From NVTR01 sp965237505 (lineage in GTDB: Bacteria > Pseudomonadota > Alphaproteobacteria > Rhodobacterales > Rhodobacteraceae): 64,000 nt of DNA. Shown here in pieces: positions 24,915 to 34,097 of the stretch. How positions within the stretch are numbered: position 1 is the first letter of the stretch; each line of letters opens with the position of its first letter. The notes under the pieces were generated by a model. That model was not told where the DNA came from. It made no database searches and saw only the letters and a list, made by a program, of their open reading frames with translations. The stretch covers positions 310,001 to 374,000 of the forward strand of contig CBDEFR010000004.1 in NCBI GenBank assembly GCA_965237505.1. Direction: 5' to 3'. The translations under genes were made by a program, and so were the position numbers.

Positions 24915-27223
24915 CCCGCCAGGTCGTGATTACCGAGAAGGCGAGCCAGGCCAGGGATGTGCGCGCCGCCGTCGGGTCCCGCTACGGAACCGTCCTGGCG
25001 GCGGAAGGGCACCTGCTCGACCTGTGCGAGCCCGAGGACGCGAACCCGGCGTGGAGGCGCTGGTCGACGGAACTGCTGAAACCCGACGGGCTCTACGGCA
25101 CCAAGCCGGCGCAGGGCGGCAACAAGGCGGCGAAGCTGAAGGCGATCCGCGCGGCGCTGAAGACGGCGGACCGGGTCTGGCTCGCCACCGACTGCGACCG
25201 CGAGGGGCAGCTGATCGGCCAGGAGATCCTCGAGCACTGCCGCTACCGGGGCGAGGCGATGCGGGTGCTGTTCACGGCCCAGGACCCGGAGACCATCCGC
25301 ACGGCGTTCCGGCGCGCCCGGCCCAACGCCGAGCACGCCCGGCTCTACGCCGCGGCGGTGGCGCGCCGGCAGGCCGACCAGATCTACAACCTGTCGCTGA
25401 CCCGGACGGCGACCGTGACGCTCGGCCGGGGCGCGGAGGGCGTGATCGGCATCGGCCGGGTCAAGACCCCGACCCTGGCGATTGCGTGCCGGCGCGAGAT
25501 CGAGATCCGCGAGTTCGTGCCGGTGGGGTATTTCGAGGTCGTGGCCACGGCCCATGCCGAAGGCGGGGCATTCCTGATGCGGCACCCCCAAAAGGAGCGC
25601 ATCGTCGAACGCGGGAAGGCGCAGGCGGTCCTCGCCGCGGCGCGGGAATTCGAGGGCCCGCTCGGGGTGCGGGTCGAGGACCGGAGGCAGCGCCCGCCCC
25701 GGCTGCACGACCTGCCTTCGCTCCAGAAGCTGTGCAGCGCGCGCTTCGGCTGGTCGGCATCGAAGACGCTGGAAGTGGCCCAGGAGCTCTATGACGGGAC
25801 GGGCAGGAAGATCCTGACCTACCCGCGGGCCGAGGTCCGGTATCTGCCGGAAAGCGCCATCGCGGACGTTCCGAAGATCGTCGCCGGGCTACGGGCCGGA
25901 AAGTCCTATGCCGCCATCCCGGCGCCGTCGCCCCCTGTGATCCGCAAGGGACGGAACGGCGCCTTCCACGACAAGGGGCTGGAGGGGGCGAGCCACCATG
26001 CGATCGTCCCCAACGTGAACACGATCGGCGAATTGAAGGAGATCTGGCCGCGTCTCTCGCCGGACGAGAAGAAGCTGTTCGACGCGGTGGCGCGGACCTA
26101 CCTGGCGGCGGTGATGCCGGACTACCGCTACCGGCAGATGACGGTGACGCTGGATGTCCGCGGCTTCGAATTCCGCGCCAGCGGGCGGCAACCCATCGAA
26201 GCCGGCTGGCGCGACGCCTTCCCGGACTGGCGGCCCGACGACGAGAAGGGCGAGGCGGCGCAGGCGCTGCCGGTATTTCGGGACGGCGAAACCGCGCGCC
26301 TGCGCGATCCGGAGATCGAGGACAAGGAAACCCGGCCGCCGCCGCGCTACAAGGAAGGCACGCTGATCGAAGCGATGCAGAATGCCTGGCGTTTCGTCGG
26401 GGACGAGGGCCTGCGCGAGCGTCTGAGGGAAGCGAAGGGGATCGGCACGCCGGCGACCCGGGCGGAGATCATCGCGGGGCTGAAGCGGCAGGGGTTCCTG
26501 GCGGCGCAGGGCAAGAACATCGTGCCGACGGAACGGGGCCTCGCCCTGTTCGGGGTTCTCAAGCGCGCCGACCCGGGGCTGGTCGATCCCGGCGTGACGG
26601 CGGAGATGGAGTGCCTGCTCGACGATGTGCTGACCGGCCGGCAGGAGATGATGGGCGCGATTGACGCTGTGTGCGACTCGGCGCGGCGCATCATCGGCAG
26701 GCTCGCGGCGCGGAGCGATGGCGGAGAGGCGCTGGTCCCTGGAGAAGCAACGAGCGGCGGCGGGGACCGGCCGCCAACGGCGGCGATGAGGAAATATGCG
26801 GCCTCGATCGCCAAGAGGAAGGGCATCAAGCCTCCCAGGGGCTACACGAAGTCGGCGGCGGTCTGCCGGGCATTCCTCGACCGGCATGCGCCCGGACAGA
26901 GCCAGGGGCAGAAAGCCGGGTCTCCTGCGAGCGGGCCGGCTTCCGGCGCCTCGGCGGGCGGGAAGCCCGGGAACACCGGAACTGCCCGGTCCGGCAAACG
27001 GGCAACGCGGCCGGTGAAGCCGCGGCAGCGAAAATCCGGACGCAACGAGACAGATGGGTCGTCAGGAACCCCGCAGCCGGCCGCGGGGTCGGAGACGCCG
27101 CTTCGGATTCCATACGGAAACAAGGAAGTGGCGTTCGGTCTGGGCGCCCGATACGGGACGGACGGCTGGTATGCGCCGTCCGGCGTGGATCTTGCCGCCT
27201 TTCGCGGGCGGGGATGGTTGTAG
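24911..27223 (+). CDS. topB: Type IA DNA topoisomerase III with DUF5710 tail
   Basis: 770 residues. The TOPRIM domain has the glutamate in TEKASQA and the DxDxE in TDCDREGQLIG. The type IA core has the catalytic Tyr in ILTYPRAEVRYLPE near residue 302. The long C-terminal extension holds an AAMRKYAASIAKRKG helix, a disordered Ser/Gly/Ala linker and a final DUF5710-like segment (IPYGNKEVAFGLGARYG, WYAPSGVDLAAF). Zinc fingers of chromosomal TopB are absent. It acts with RecQ and SSB in decatenation or resolution of DNA, as is usual for integrative elements. Confidence 0.9.
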   Translation: MTRQVVITEKASQARDVRAAVGSRYGTVLAAEGHLLDLCEPEDANPAWRRWSTELLKPDGLYGTKPAQGGNKAAKLKAIRAALKTADRVWLATDCDREGQLIGQEILEHCRYRGEAMRVLFTAQDPETIRTAFRRARPNAEHARLYAAAVARRQADQIYNLSLTRTATVTLGRGAEGVIGIGRVKTPTLAIACRREIEIREFVPVGYFEVVATAHAEGGAFLMRHPQKERIVERGKAQAVLAAAREFEGPLGVRVEDRRQRPPRLHDLPSLQKLCSARFGWSASKTLEVAQELYDGTGRKILTYPRAEVRYLPESAIADVPKIVAGLRAGKSYAAIPAPSPPVIRKGRNGAFHDKGLEGASHHAIVPNVNTIGELKEIWPRLSPDEKKLFDAVARTYLAAVMPDYRYRQMTVTLDVRGFEFRASGRQPIEAGWRDAFPDWRPDDEKGEAAQALPVFRDGETARLRDPEIEDKETRPPPRYKEGTLIEAMQNAWRFVGDEGLRERLREAKGIGTPATRAEIIAGLKRQGFLAAQGKNIVPTERGLALFGVLKRADPGLVDPGVTAEMECLLDDVLTGRQEMMGAIDAVCDSARRIIGRLAARSDGGEALVPGEATSGGGDRPPTAAMRKYAASIAKRKGIKPPRGYTKSAAVCRAFLDRHAPGQSQGQKAGSPASGPASGASAGGKPGNTGTARSGKRATRPVKPRQRKSGRNETDGSSGTPQPAAGSETPLRIPYGNKEVAFGLGARYGTDGWYAPSGVDLAAFRGRGWL

Positions 27224-27589
27224 AGGCTTCCGGCAGGCGCCGCGGTGCGGTGCGCCAGCGGGTATGTTGACCGGGATGCCGACTACGGTCGACAATCGCG
27301 GCCCCGGGTTGGAATCCGGGTGGTTGCGTTACGATGACGGGCATTGCAGTCAGGCTGGGCGGGATGTGCTGGATGGAAAGGAATTCAACACGTTACCGCG
27401 CGACGGACGATGACGGCCGGGAGAGCTTGCATATGAGGCAAGAAGGTCGTGGAGGCGCGTGGAACTGACGTCGGACAAACGCTGCAGCAGAGAGCCTGCA
27501 TGTTAAAATCACGCGCTTGCGATACGATAGCGGGCGCCGTCGGGACTTTCACCGAATGGGGCGTTGAATCTATGGGAGGAAACGTGTTA
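27224..27589. other. Non-coding stretch between topB and IS630 A
   Basis: About 365 bases, GC-rich at first then lower GC. I find no supported gene. The change in base composition near 27420 suggests that the island backbone was cut here before the IS630 arrived. Confidence 0.35.
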
Positions 27590-27601
27590 TACCAGCGGCA
27601 T

Positions 27602-28156
27602 TTAACATTGACCGATATGGGCCCATTTTCGCATTCCGATTGATGTGATGGTTTCGGGCTGTGCGATGAGCTTGTTCCAAGCTTCGCATCCAGCATCGAC
27701 GATGGCATTGTAGTCTTCGAACACGCGGTTGGAGAGCCAATTGGCGCGCAAGTACTGCCAGATATTTTCCACCGGGTTCAGTTCCGGAGCGCGCGATGGC
27801 AGCAGGATGATGGTGAGGTTCTTCGGGACTTTGAGTTTGCCGGTGGTGTGCCATCCGGCCCGATCCATCAGCACAACCGCATGGGCCTTTCGGGCGACGT
27901 GGCGGCTGATCTCGTCGAGATGCATCTGCATGGCTTGCGCGTCCGCCCAAGGCAGCATGAGCGCCGCCCCCTTGCCGTGAGCCGGACAGATGGCGCCGAA
28001 CAGATAGGCGTTGCGATAGCGCTGATCGGCCGGCTGGCGGGGCCGCGTGCCCTTTCTCGCCCACAGGCGCGTCAGGCCATTCTTCTGGCCAAGGCGTGCT
28101 TCGTCCTGGAACCAGATCTCCACCGGCGTTCCCGCTGGCAGGTCAGCTATATGCAC
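27602..28156 (-). CDS. IS630 transposase, DDE catalytic part (orfB)
   Basis: The frame includes VEIWFQDEARLGQ (first Asp), AHAVVLMDRAGWHT (second Asp) and LLPSRAPELNPVENIW (Glu), the IS630 DDE triad. It is produced as a fusion with orfA by slipping on TTTAAAAAAAC near 28170, after which the sequence reads NFTDTLQVHIADLPAG. Intact. Confidence 0.8.
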   Translation of the reverse strand: MHIADLPAGTPVEIWFQDEARLGQKNGLTRLWARKGTRPRQPADQRYRNAYLFGAICPAHGKGAALMLPWADAQAMQMHLDEISRHVARKAHAVVLMDRAGWHTTGKLKVPKNLTIILLPSRAPELNPVENIWQYLRANWLSNRVFEDYNAIVDAGCEAWNKLIAQPETITSIGMRKWAHIGQC

Positions 28157-28668
28157 CTGGAGCGTGTCGGTGAAGTTTTTTTAAACGCCTCGATGATCCG
28201 CTTATCCTGCCTGGGATGCTGCGGGCGGGCGCTGATATGGGCAAAGCCCAGTTCGCCAAGCAGTCTGGATATCCCGCGCTCGGAATAGATGACGCCAAAG
28301 CGCGCCTCGATCACCCGCTTCAGGTCGATCCGCCGCCAGCGGACAACCCCGTCCACCGCCGGATCGGGGCCGGTCTCGACAATCTCGCCAAGTTCTTTCA
28401 TCTGGACATCGCTCAGGTAGCGCGTCCGGCCCGCGCCCTTGCGGTTGGTGAGGCCATCCGGTCCCTCTTCGTTGAACCGGTGAACCCAGTCCCGCAGGGT
28501 TTGGCGATCCATCCCACCGATCCTTGCGGCCTCTCCACGGCTCATGCCATCGTAGACCGCCGCAAGAGACAACAGACGGCGGCTCTGCCGGGCATCCTTG
28601 CAACGGCTGGCGAGTTTACGAAGGTGGCGGGCATCAAAGTCGCGACGAAGCGGAACACTGGCTGGCAT
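28147..28668 (-). CDS. IS630 transposase, DNA-binding part (orfA)
   Basis: 173 residues with two HTH segments (RRLLSLAAVYDGMSRGEAAR, MDRQTLRDWVHRFNEEG) and the winged-helix region ARFGVIYSERGISRLLGELG. An AAGGAGG site precedes the ATG. It ends shortly after the slippery run EAFKKTSP, where the -1 product continues into orfB. Confidence 0.8.
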   Translation of the reverse strand: MPASVPLRRDFDARHLRKLASRCKDARQSRRLLSLAAVYDGMSRGEAARIGGMDRQTLRDWVHRFNEEGPDGLTNRKGAGRTRYLSDVQMKELGEIVETGPDPAVDGVVRWRRIDLKRVIEARFGVIYSERGISRLLGELGFAHISARPQHPRQDKRIIEAFKKTSPTRSRCI

Positions 28669-29054
28669 GGCGATCCTCCTTTGCCAACCTTGAATCAGAT
28701 CAAAACCGATTTGGGAATCCCCACAGAGTCAGAAATTGATGCCGTTGGTATTAGGCCGACCAAGCGCGTGTCGATGTTCGGTGGAAGGAGAAACAAGCAG
28801 AAACGAAGAAGGTGTCAATCTCGACACATTCAAGTTTTGGGTAGCCTCCTCAGATTGAGGGCAGGTCAGGGTTGCCAATGAGTAGAACTGGTTCCTTCAT
28901 GACAACTTGGACCAACATTGGTGTTCTCATTCGGGAATTCGGTAAGCGGGTCCTCGAAAGTGTACCCGACTGTCTGACGTCAACGCCTGTGGGACAGATT
29001 TTAGGTTTAGCATCAGGAGGATTTCTGGTTCATCGCAACCGTCAAGGAGTGAAG

Positions 29055-29429
29055 ATGAACAAGAAATCCGGAACCAGCAAAGCCTCGGCTGACAGGCTGG
29101 TCAAAACCATTCGCCGCAAGACCCGGCAAACCTATTCGGCTGAGGAGAAGATCCGCATTGTTTTAGCGGGTCTTCGCGGCGAGGAAAGCATCTCGGCGTT
29201 GTGCCGTCGTGAAGGCATCTCAGAGAGCCTGTATTACAGTTGGTCGAAGGAATTTCTGGAAGCGGGCAAACGCCGCTTGTCTGGCGATACGGCACGTCAG
29301 GCGACGTCGCCTGAGGTGAAGGAGTTGCGATCCGAGGCGATGGCTTTGAAAGAATGCGTCGCCGATCTGACCCTGGAAAACCGTCTGCTCAAAAAAAGCA
29401 TGACCGGGGCTGGGGAGCTCAACGAATGA
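29055..29429 (+). CDS. IS3 orfA (HTH protein)
   Basis: 124 residues with QTYSAEEKIRIVLAGLRGEE, CRREGISESLYYSWSKEFLE and a C-terminal leucine zipper (LKECVADLTLENRLLKKSM). AAGGAGTGAAG precedes the ATG. It ends ATGA over the start of orfB. Confidence 0.85.
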   Translation: MNKKSGTSKASADRLVKTIRRKTRQTYSAEEKIRIVLAGLRGEESISALCRREGISESLYYSWSKEFLEAGKRRLSGDTARQATSPEVKELRSEAMALKECVADLTLENRLLKKSMTGAGELNE

Positions 29430-29815
29430 GGTACCCCGCGTCTGAAAAACTGGAAATCATCCGCACCGTTGAGGGCTCCCATCTGCCCGCGAAGCAGACC
29501 CTCGATATGCTGGGCATTCCGCGCACCACATTCTACCGATGGTATGACCGCTACGTCGAAGGCGGCTTTGATGCCCTGGCGGATCGTTCACCTTGCCCGA
29601 AGTCTGTCTGGAACCGTATTCCGCAGGCCAGGCGGGATGATCTGATCGAGTTCGCGCTGGAACATGAGGCCCTGACGACACGCGAGCTGGCGGTCAAATA
29701 TACCGACGAGAAGCGGTATTTTATCTCTTATACCAACGGCCCCCAGATTTGACTCAAGGGGATTCCCACGAGCGGCGTGATCTGATTCAGTGGCATCAAG
29801 GCAAGGGAGGCTTTG

Positions 29816-30322
29816 ATGGCAGTAAGGATTACGCGAAAAGACAAGTCCGCAGGCGAGCTTCGCCAGGAAGCGGCGCGGTGCCGGGATGGGAAAGCGGCGC
29901 GACGGATGTTGGCGATTGCCCTGGTTCTGGATGGGGTTGACCGCAAGACGGCGGCAGAAAACTGCGGCATGGATCGGCAGACGTTGCGGGATTGGGCCCA
30001 CCGTTACAATGCGGAGGGCGTGTCGGGCCTGTTCAACCGTCGCCCGCCGGATCCACCCTGTCTGCTGAGCGCGGCACAGAAGGAGGAGTTGGCGGAAATG
30101 GTTCGGGCGGATCCCGACCCCGAAACCGATGGGGTTGTGCGCTGGCGGCGCATTGATCTGAAACGCAAGATCGAAGAGCGCTTCGGCGTCACCATGCATG
30201 AGCGAACTGTTGGCAAACAATTGGCAAGCCTGGGCTTTCGGCGTCTGTCGGTGCGCCCGCAGCATCCAAAATCCGACCCGGATGCACAGGAGGCTTTTAA
30301 AAAAACTTCGCCGCAGAGGTAG
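29816..30322 (+). CDS. IS630 orfA, copy B
   Basis: 168 residues with HTH segments RRMLAIALVLDGVDRKTAAE and MDRQTLRDWAHRYNAEG. The run CTTTTAAAAAAACTTC at about 30294-30309 precedes the stop; a -1 slip gives EAFKKNFAAEVEAALPE and joins orfB. The ATG at 29816 follows AAGGGAGG. Confidence 0.85.
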   Translation: MAVRITRKDKSAGELRQEAARCRDGKAARRMLAIALVLDGVDRKTAAENCGMDRQTLRDWAHRYNAEGVSGLFNRRPPDPPCLLSAAQKEELAEMVRADPDPETDGVVRWRRIDLKRKIEERFGVTMHERTVGKQLASLGFRRLSVRPQHPKSDPDAQEAFKKTSPQR

Positions 30323-30330
30323 AAGCAGCC

Positions 30331-30879
30331 TTGCCGGAAACAGCCCGCAGCAAGCCCCTGGAGATATGGTTTCAGGAGGAAGCGCGGGTTGGCCAGCAGG
30401 GCACGCTCACCCGTATCTGGGCCGAGCGTGGAACACGCCCCCGTGCCCCGCGCGACACCCGCTATATCTGGAGCTACATTTTCGGCGCCGTCTGCCCGGA
30501 ACGGGCTGAAGCGGCCGCTCTGATCATGCCACATGCCGACACACAGGTCATGAGCGCGCATCTCGCCGAGATCGCTAAAACCGTCGCATCGGGCGCACAT
30601 GCCCTTCTCATTCTGGATGGCGCTGGCTGGCACGGTTCGGCAGAGCTGGAGGTACCCGACAACATCACCCTGCTCAAACTCCCGCCCTATTCCCCTGAAC
30701 TCAACCCGATGGAAAATGTGTGGGCTTATCTGCGTGCCAACAAGCTCGCCATATCCGTCTTCGACAATTATGAGCAGATCGTCGACAGGTGTTGCGAAGC
30801 ATGGAACTTCTTTGCAAACGACAAAACCGCAATCACGTCAATCACTACCAGACAATGGGCCAAAACGGTCAACGACTAG
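30331..30879 (+). CDS. IS630 orfB DDE transposase part, copy B
   Basis: Catalytic region with LEIWFQEEARVGQ, LLILDGAGWHGS and LPPYSPELNPMENVW. In copy C the first motif is FQDEARVG; here it is FQEEARVG, so the first catalytic Asp is replaced by Glu. Copy B may therefore be defective in trans. Expressed as a -1 frameshift fusion with orfA; the TTG at 30331 is only the first in-frame start. Confidence 0.8.
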   Translation: MPETARSKPLEIWFQEEARVGQQGTLTRIWAERGTRPRAPRDTRYIWSYIFGAVCPERAEAAALIMPHADTQVMSAHLAEIAKTVASGAHALLILDGAGWHGSAELEVPDNITLLKLPPYSPELNPMENVWAYLRANKLAISVFDNYEQIVDRCCEAWNFFANDKTAITSITTRQWAKTVND

Positions 30880-31640
30880 GGCCGTTGGTATTAATCATCG
30901 GCTTACCGCTTTCTGAAGGAAGCTGATCTGATCACCGCGCCGGAGTACGTGGTGATCAAGGCTGCCGACGAGTTCACGGACAAAACCACCGCCATCAACC
31001 AGATGTGGCAGACCGATTTCACCTACTTCAAGATCATCGGCTGGGGCTGGTATTATCTCAGCACGATCCTGGACGACTACAGCCGCTATATCATCGCCTG
31101 GAAACTCTGCACCAACATGCGGGCCGAGGACGTGACTGCCACGATCGAACTGGCCCTGGCGGCGTCAGGTTGTGATCAGGCGGTTGTGCGGCACAGGCCA
31201 CGCCTGCTGAGCGACAACGGGTCCTGTTACATCTCCGGTGATTTGGCCGAATGGCTGGAAGATCACAAGATGGACCACGTTCGGGGTGCGCCGTTCCATC
31301 CGCAGACCCAGGGCAAGATCGAGCGCTGGCATCAAACCATGAAGAACCGGGTTCTGCTGGAAAACTACTATCTGCCTGGCGATCTCGAACATCAGATCGG
31401 GGCCTTCGTCGATTACTACAACAACGAGCGCTACCACGAGAGCCTGAACAACGTCACACCCGCCGACGTCTATTTTGGGCGCGACAAAGCCATCATCAGA
31501 CAAAGGGAAAAAATCAAGAAACTGACAATCCAAAACCGCCGCTTGCAACATCAAAAACAGGCGGCATAATCAATCACGCAAACGAACCAGAGCCTCCAAT
31601 ACTCAAACCGCTCTGATGTCCCATTTTATATGACGACGGA

Positions 31641-32163
31641 CAGCCGGCGCGCGACCGGGCCGAGCTCGTGACCGACGACGCGGCCGAGCGCATCGCGGCG
31701 CTCGAAGGCATCGGGGAGATGCCCCGCGAGGCGTCGGAGAAGTCCGGTGAGGCCGCGCGGGCGGCCGAAAAACAGCCGGATCGTCGTGAGGCCGGTCCGG
31801 GCACGGGCAAGGACCGGGAGGTCCCCTCGGCGCCGGCGAAGGACCGGGAAATGCCGTCACCCGATCGCGGCCGGGGCGCGGACAGGGATCTCGGACTGTA
31901 GCGCCCGGAACACCGGACGCGGGCGCATCGAAGACGCCGCAATCTCCCGAAACTGCATCACAGGAGGAATGACATGGACAGCAATCAAGCGGTCATGGCG
32001 CCGGCGGAAGCCGGCAAGGCGGAAAAGCGCACGCCGCGCTCGGTCCGTTTCCACGATCCGGAATGGGAACGCATCGAGGCCTTCGCGGAGTTCGTCCGGT
32101 TCGCCGCGCTCGACGCGATCGAGGGCGGCGCGTCGGCTGACGAAGATGGCGACCGTCTGGCCC
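31641..32163. repeat. 523 bp inverted duplication, copy 1
   Basis: Matches 36603-37124 in reverse complement, base for base by eye except for one missing C in the other copy. It covers the relaxase 3' end and the first part of the next gene. It ends at GACCGTCTGGCCC here and in the partner. The pair brackets 4.4 kb of cargo DNA. Confidence 0.85.
31643..31901 (+). pseudogene. Conjugative relaxase (TraI/TraA-like), 3' end fragment
   Basis: Directly after the IS3 end the frame reads PARDRAELVTDDAAERIAAL, a Pro/Lys/Glu-rich tail and a stop after DRDLGL. The same sequence occurs in the longer relaxase fragment at 36865-37658, which shows helicase motifs. This copy lacks the mutation that shifts the tail in the second copy. 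Confidence 0.75.
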
Positions 32164-32321
32164 CTCTCATCGAGCGGACCTTCCGCTACAGCTACATGAT
32201 GGCGACGACAATGCGCGACGACATGCGAGCCGCGGGCCGTGGCGAGGAACTGGAAGCGCTGGTCCGGGCCGCCCGCGGGCTGCAGGACGAACTGCTGGGC
32301 GGCCGTGTCGGAGTAGAGTAA
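31974..32321 (+). CDS. Small protein downstream of relaxase, RHH-like/MobC-like
   Basis: 115 residues with RTPRSVRFHDPEWERIEAFA and FVRFAALDAIEGG, resembling the ribbon-helix-helix segment of relaxosome accessory proteins, then a helical region (RTFRYSYMMATTMRDDMRAA). The stop lies within the IS66 terminus at 32318. Position next to the relaxase tail supports a mobilisation accessory role; this is inference. A 5'-truncated duplicate lies at 36603-36792. Confidence 0.6.
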   Translation: MDSNQAVMAPAEAGKAEKRTPRSVRFHDPEWERIEAFAEFVRFAALDAIEGGASADEDGDRLAPLIERTFRYSYMMATTMRDDMRAAGRGEELEALVRAARGLQDELLGGRVGVE

Positions 32322-32445
32322 GCGGCGGCTGAACGCCACGCGGATTTCAGGTTGACGAGGGGTTGAAGCCCCACGGCATGAGATGGTCGATGCGGTCGTC
32401 GGGGTGTCCGGCAGCGATGGCTTCGAGGGTGGGGGGTCGCCTGCC
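32318..32445 (-). pseudogene. IS66 transposase C-terminal fragment with right terminus
   Basis: The terminus GTAAGCGGCGGCTGAACG starts at 32318. Reading inward on the minus strand gives a C-terminal tail HPDDRIDHLMPWGFNPSST and a stop, the form of IS66 TnpC ends. Homology fades at about 32440, next to the HEPN gene stop. It marks the right boundary of an insertion that brought or truncated the cargo. Confidence 0.7.
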
Positions 32446-32448
32446 GGT

Positions 32449-33882
32449 CTACCGGTTCGTCGCGTCTATATGGGCTTGGGTCTCCGGCGCTAAGTTCCTA
32501 AGCACATCCGCCCACGGCACCGGCGCATTTCGCTTCAACAGGGCAGCGAGAGTGCGTCGGGCGAGATCGCGTCCCCGTTCGAGTTCGGCGTGAATTTCTT
32601 CGGGCGTGAGCGTCATCCTCGAGTGTACGATGTTCGTTCGTAGGCTGTAGAATCGCATCGCTTGGTCATAGATCCCCGACTGCTGTTCTGCACTCGCTCC
32701 AAGCAACGCTGCGGCCCGCCGCGAGAGCTTGCGGCCAGTGCTGCCTCCGTAGAACACCTCCAACGCAATGGCCGTGTCGAGAATGCGGTCTTCCCCGCCG
32801 AATCGGCCGCCAGGACGAGAAAGGGACGCGGCCAACCGGCGAACGGCCAGCGTCATGGCATCGGATTGACCGCGGTAGGTGTGCCAGCCCTGCGACAGTC
32901 CGAGGAAGGCATCGGCGTCGGCGTCGGAGAGTTCGCGGTCGTCCGGCCAAACGTCGGAGGTAAAGCCGCCGGAGTTCCGATCGCCGAACGCGAAGTTGGG
33001 GTTGATCTCCTCTATCCACCTGTCCAAACGCACGTACCGCGTGCGGGAGAGCAGCGGAACACCGGCGGCGATTGACAGGAGATCAACGAGCAGTTTGCTG
33101 TCCTCAAACCATGCCTCGAGATCGATCCGGTAGTCGGCCGGGAACCTGTAGCCGATCTCTACATCCGGAAACCCGGGGCCGTCTTCGAACGGTCCGATAC
33201 CAGGGCCGTATTCCAGACCACGCACAAGCACAGCCGCGTTCGGATAGCTCTTCTTTGGAAACGGCTCGGGTTCGTCGGGAAGGTCGAACTCGCGTCTCGC
33301 GAGCTCATAGGGGGCGAGATAGGCACCTCGATCGAGATCGACGCGGCGACCCACAATCAGCCCGTGGAAAACAGTGATCTCCTTGGCGGGCACACACCCG
33401 CTCGTCGCGGCAACGAGGTAGCGGTGCAGACGTCCGGCGGCTTCTTCGACACCTTCTTTCACTGAGAGCTTGGCGAGATACGACACGACAGAGGAGAGAT
33501 CCGATTGGAAGGTGTTACCGATAATTCTGAATTGGACGCCTTCGTTCACGTCTGTGCCTGCCAGCCCCGGTTTGACAAGAGGATGTTGGCGCAGGATGGC
33601 CATCGCTTCGAGCGGTTTCGAGTCCAGCCAGAGATGCGACTCGTCGAACAGTTTGGCGGCCCACGCATCATGCTTCGCCCGCGCCGCCAGCGCGCGGTAT
33701 CCATGATGCAGTGCATCCCGGTACTCGTCCTCCGACCTGGATCGCATGATCTCCGGCGGGAGGGGGGAGTACGACGGCCGCGCGTTGGCCGTAACGTCCT
33801 CAAAGGCACGGGCAAGCCGTGTGATCCAATCCGTTTCGTCGAAGGACGGATCCGTCATCGTTGTTTTCTCAGTGTCTATCAT
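32449..33882 (-). CDS. ApeA-like HEPN-domain protein (candidate anti-phage effector)
   Basis: 477 residues, no signal peptide or membrane segment. The C-terminal third shows the Apea-like HEPN pattern: DTAIALEVFYGG, KLSRRAAALLGASAEQQ, and MRFYSLRTNIVHS with the RX4H catalytic-type motif at about R415-H420. The N-terminal two thirds are an uncharacterised region with several Trp and Tyr residues. HEPN proteins of this type are RNases, and ApeA is a known abortive-infection effector; activity here is inference. It is downstream of the PLD gene on the same strand. The ATG at 33882 is used; 33858 is an alternative. Confidence 0.7.
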   Translation of the reverse strand: MIDTEKTTMTDPSFDETDWITRLARAFEDVTANARPSYSPLPPEIMRSRSEDEYRDALHHGYRALAARAKHDAWAAKLFDESHLWLDSKPLEAMAILRQHPLVKPGLAGTDVNEGVQFRIIGNTFQSDLSSVVSYLAKLSVKEGVEEAAGRLHRYLVAATSGCVPAKEITVFHGLIVGRRVDLDRGAYLAPYELARREFDLPDEPEPFPKKSYPNAAVLVRGLEYGPGIGPFEDGPGFPDVEIGYRFPADYRIDLEAWFEDSKLLVDLLSIAAGVPLLSRTRYVRLDRWIEEINPNFAFGDRNSGGFTSDVWPDDRELSDADADAFLGLSQGWHTYRGQSDAMTLAVRRLAASLSRPGGRFGGEDRILDTAIALEVFYGGSTGRKLSRRAAALLGASAEQQSGIYDQAMRFYSLRTNIVHSRMTLTPEEIHAELERGRDLARRTLAALLKRNAPVPWADVLRNLAPETQAHIDATNR

Positions 33883-34097
33883 GAGTAACCTAAATCCTGG
33901 AGGTCATCGCAGCCGGTTATTTGAACGACCGAAGCGAGGGCGTGCTGCCCCGGAAACGTCGGAAGCCGGTCCAGGGGAATTCCAGGTGTGGCGCTCGGAT
34001 CGCTTGCGCGTCAGGCAAGGATTTTCGATCAAGGCAAGGTCGAACCGGATCGTGTGGCGAGGAACTCGGACTCCCGAGATAGCGACGAAGAATTGCG

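Larger units (their letters stand above)
27590..28751 (-). mobile_element. IS630-family element A
   Basis: The ends read TACCAGCGGCAT at 27590 and, inverted, ATGCCGTTGGTA up to 28751. They are flanked by TA at 27588-27589 and 28752-28753, the TA duplication expected of IS630/Tc1-mariner elements. It contains two overlapping reading frames joined by a probable -1 frameshift. It is related to but clearly diverged from copies B and C. Confidence 0.85.
29731..30891 (+). mobile_element. IS630-family element B
   Basis: 1161 bp with ends TACCAACGGCCC and GGGCCGTTGGTA(T), flanked by TA at 29729-29730 and 30892-30893. Near-identical to copy C at 38414-39574 in length and sequence. Confidence 0.9.
29426..31569 (+). 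pseudogene. IS3 orfB transposase, broken by a stop and by IS630 B
   Basis: The first part (29426-29730) reads MRYPASEKLEIIRTVEG to DEKRYFIS. After removal of the IS630 and one TA the frame resumes as SSAYRFLKEADLI, then WQTDFTYFK (Asp), LLSDNGSCY (Asp) and QGKIERWHQT (Glu) to 31569. At the junction the ancestral glutamate codon of FISESS appears as TAA, and that TAA supplies the TA target used by the IS630. Two independent lesions. Confidence 0.85.
28971..31642 (+). mobile_element. IS3-family element split by IS630 B
   Basis: The left end TGTCTGACGTCAACGCCTG is at 28971. The right end, read inward from 31642, starts TGTCCGTCGTCA and then GGGACA at the same spacing, so imperfect terminal repeats are visible. 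Without the inserted IS630 it is about 1.5 kb. The right end cuts a relaxase gene remnant that resumes at 31643. The left end is shared with the remnant at 1768. Confidence 0.8.

Noticed and set aside
24880..25794. Plus-strand frame of 304 codons overlapping topB
   Set aside because: Overlaps the well-supported topoisomerase in another frame and has a Gly/Arg/Pro-rich shadow composition.
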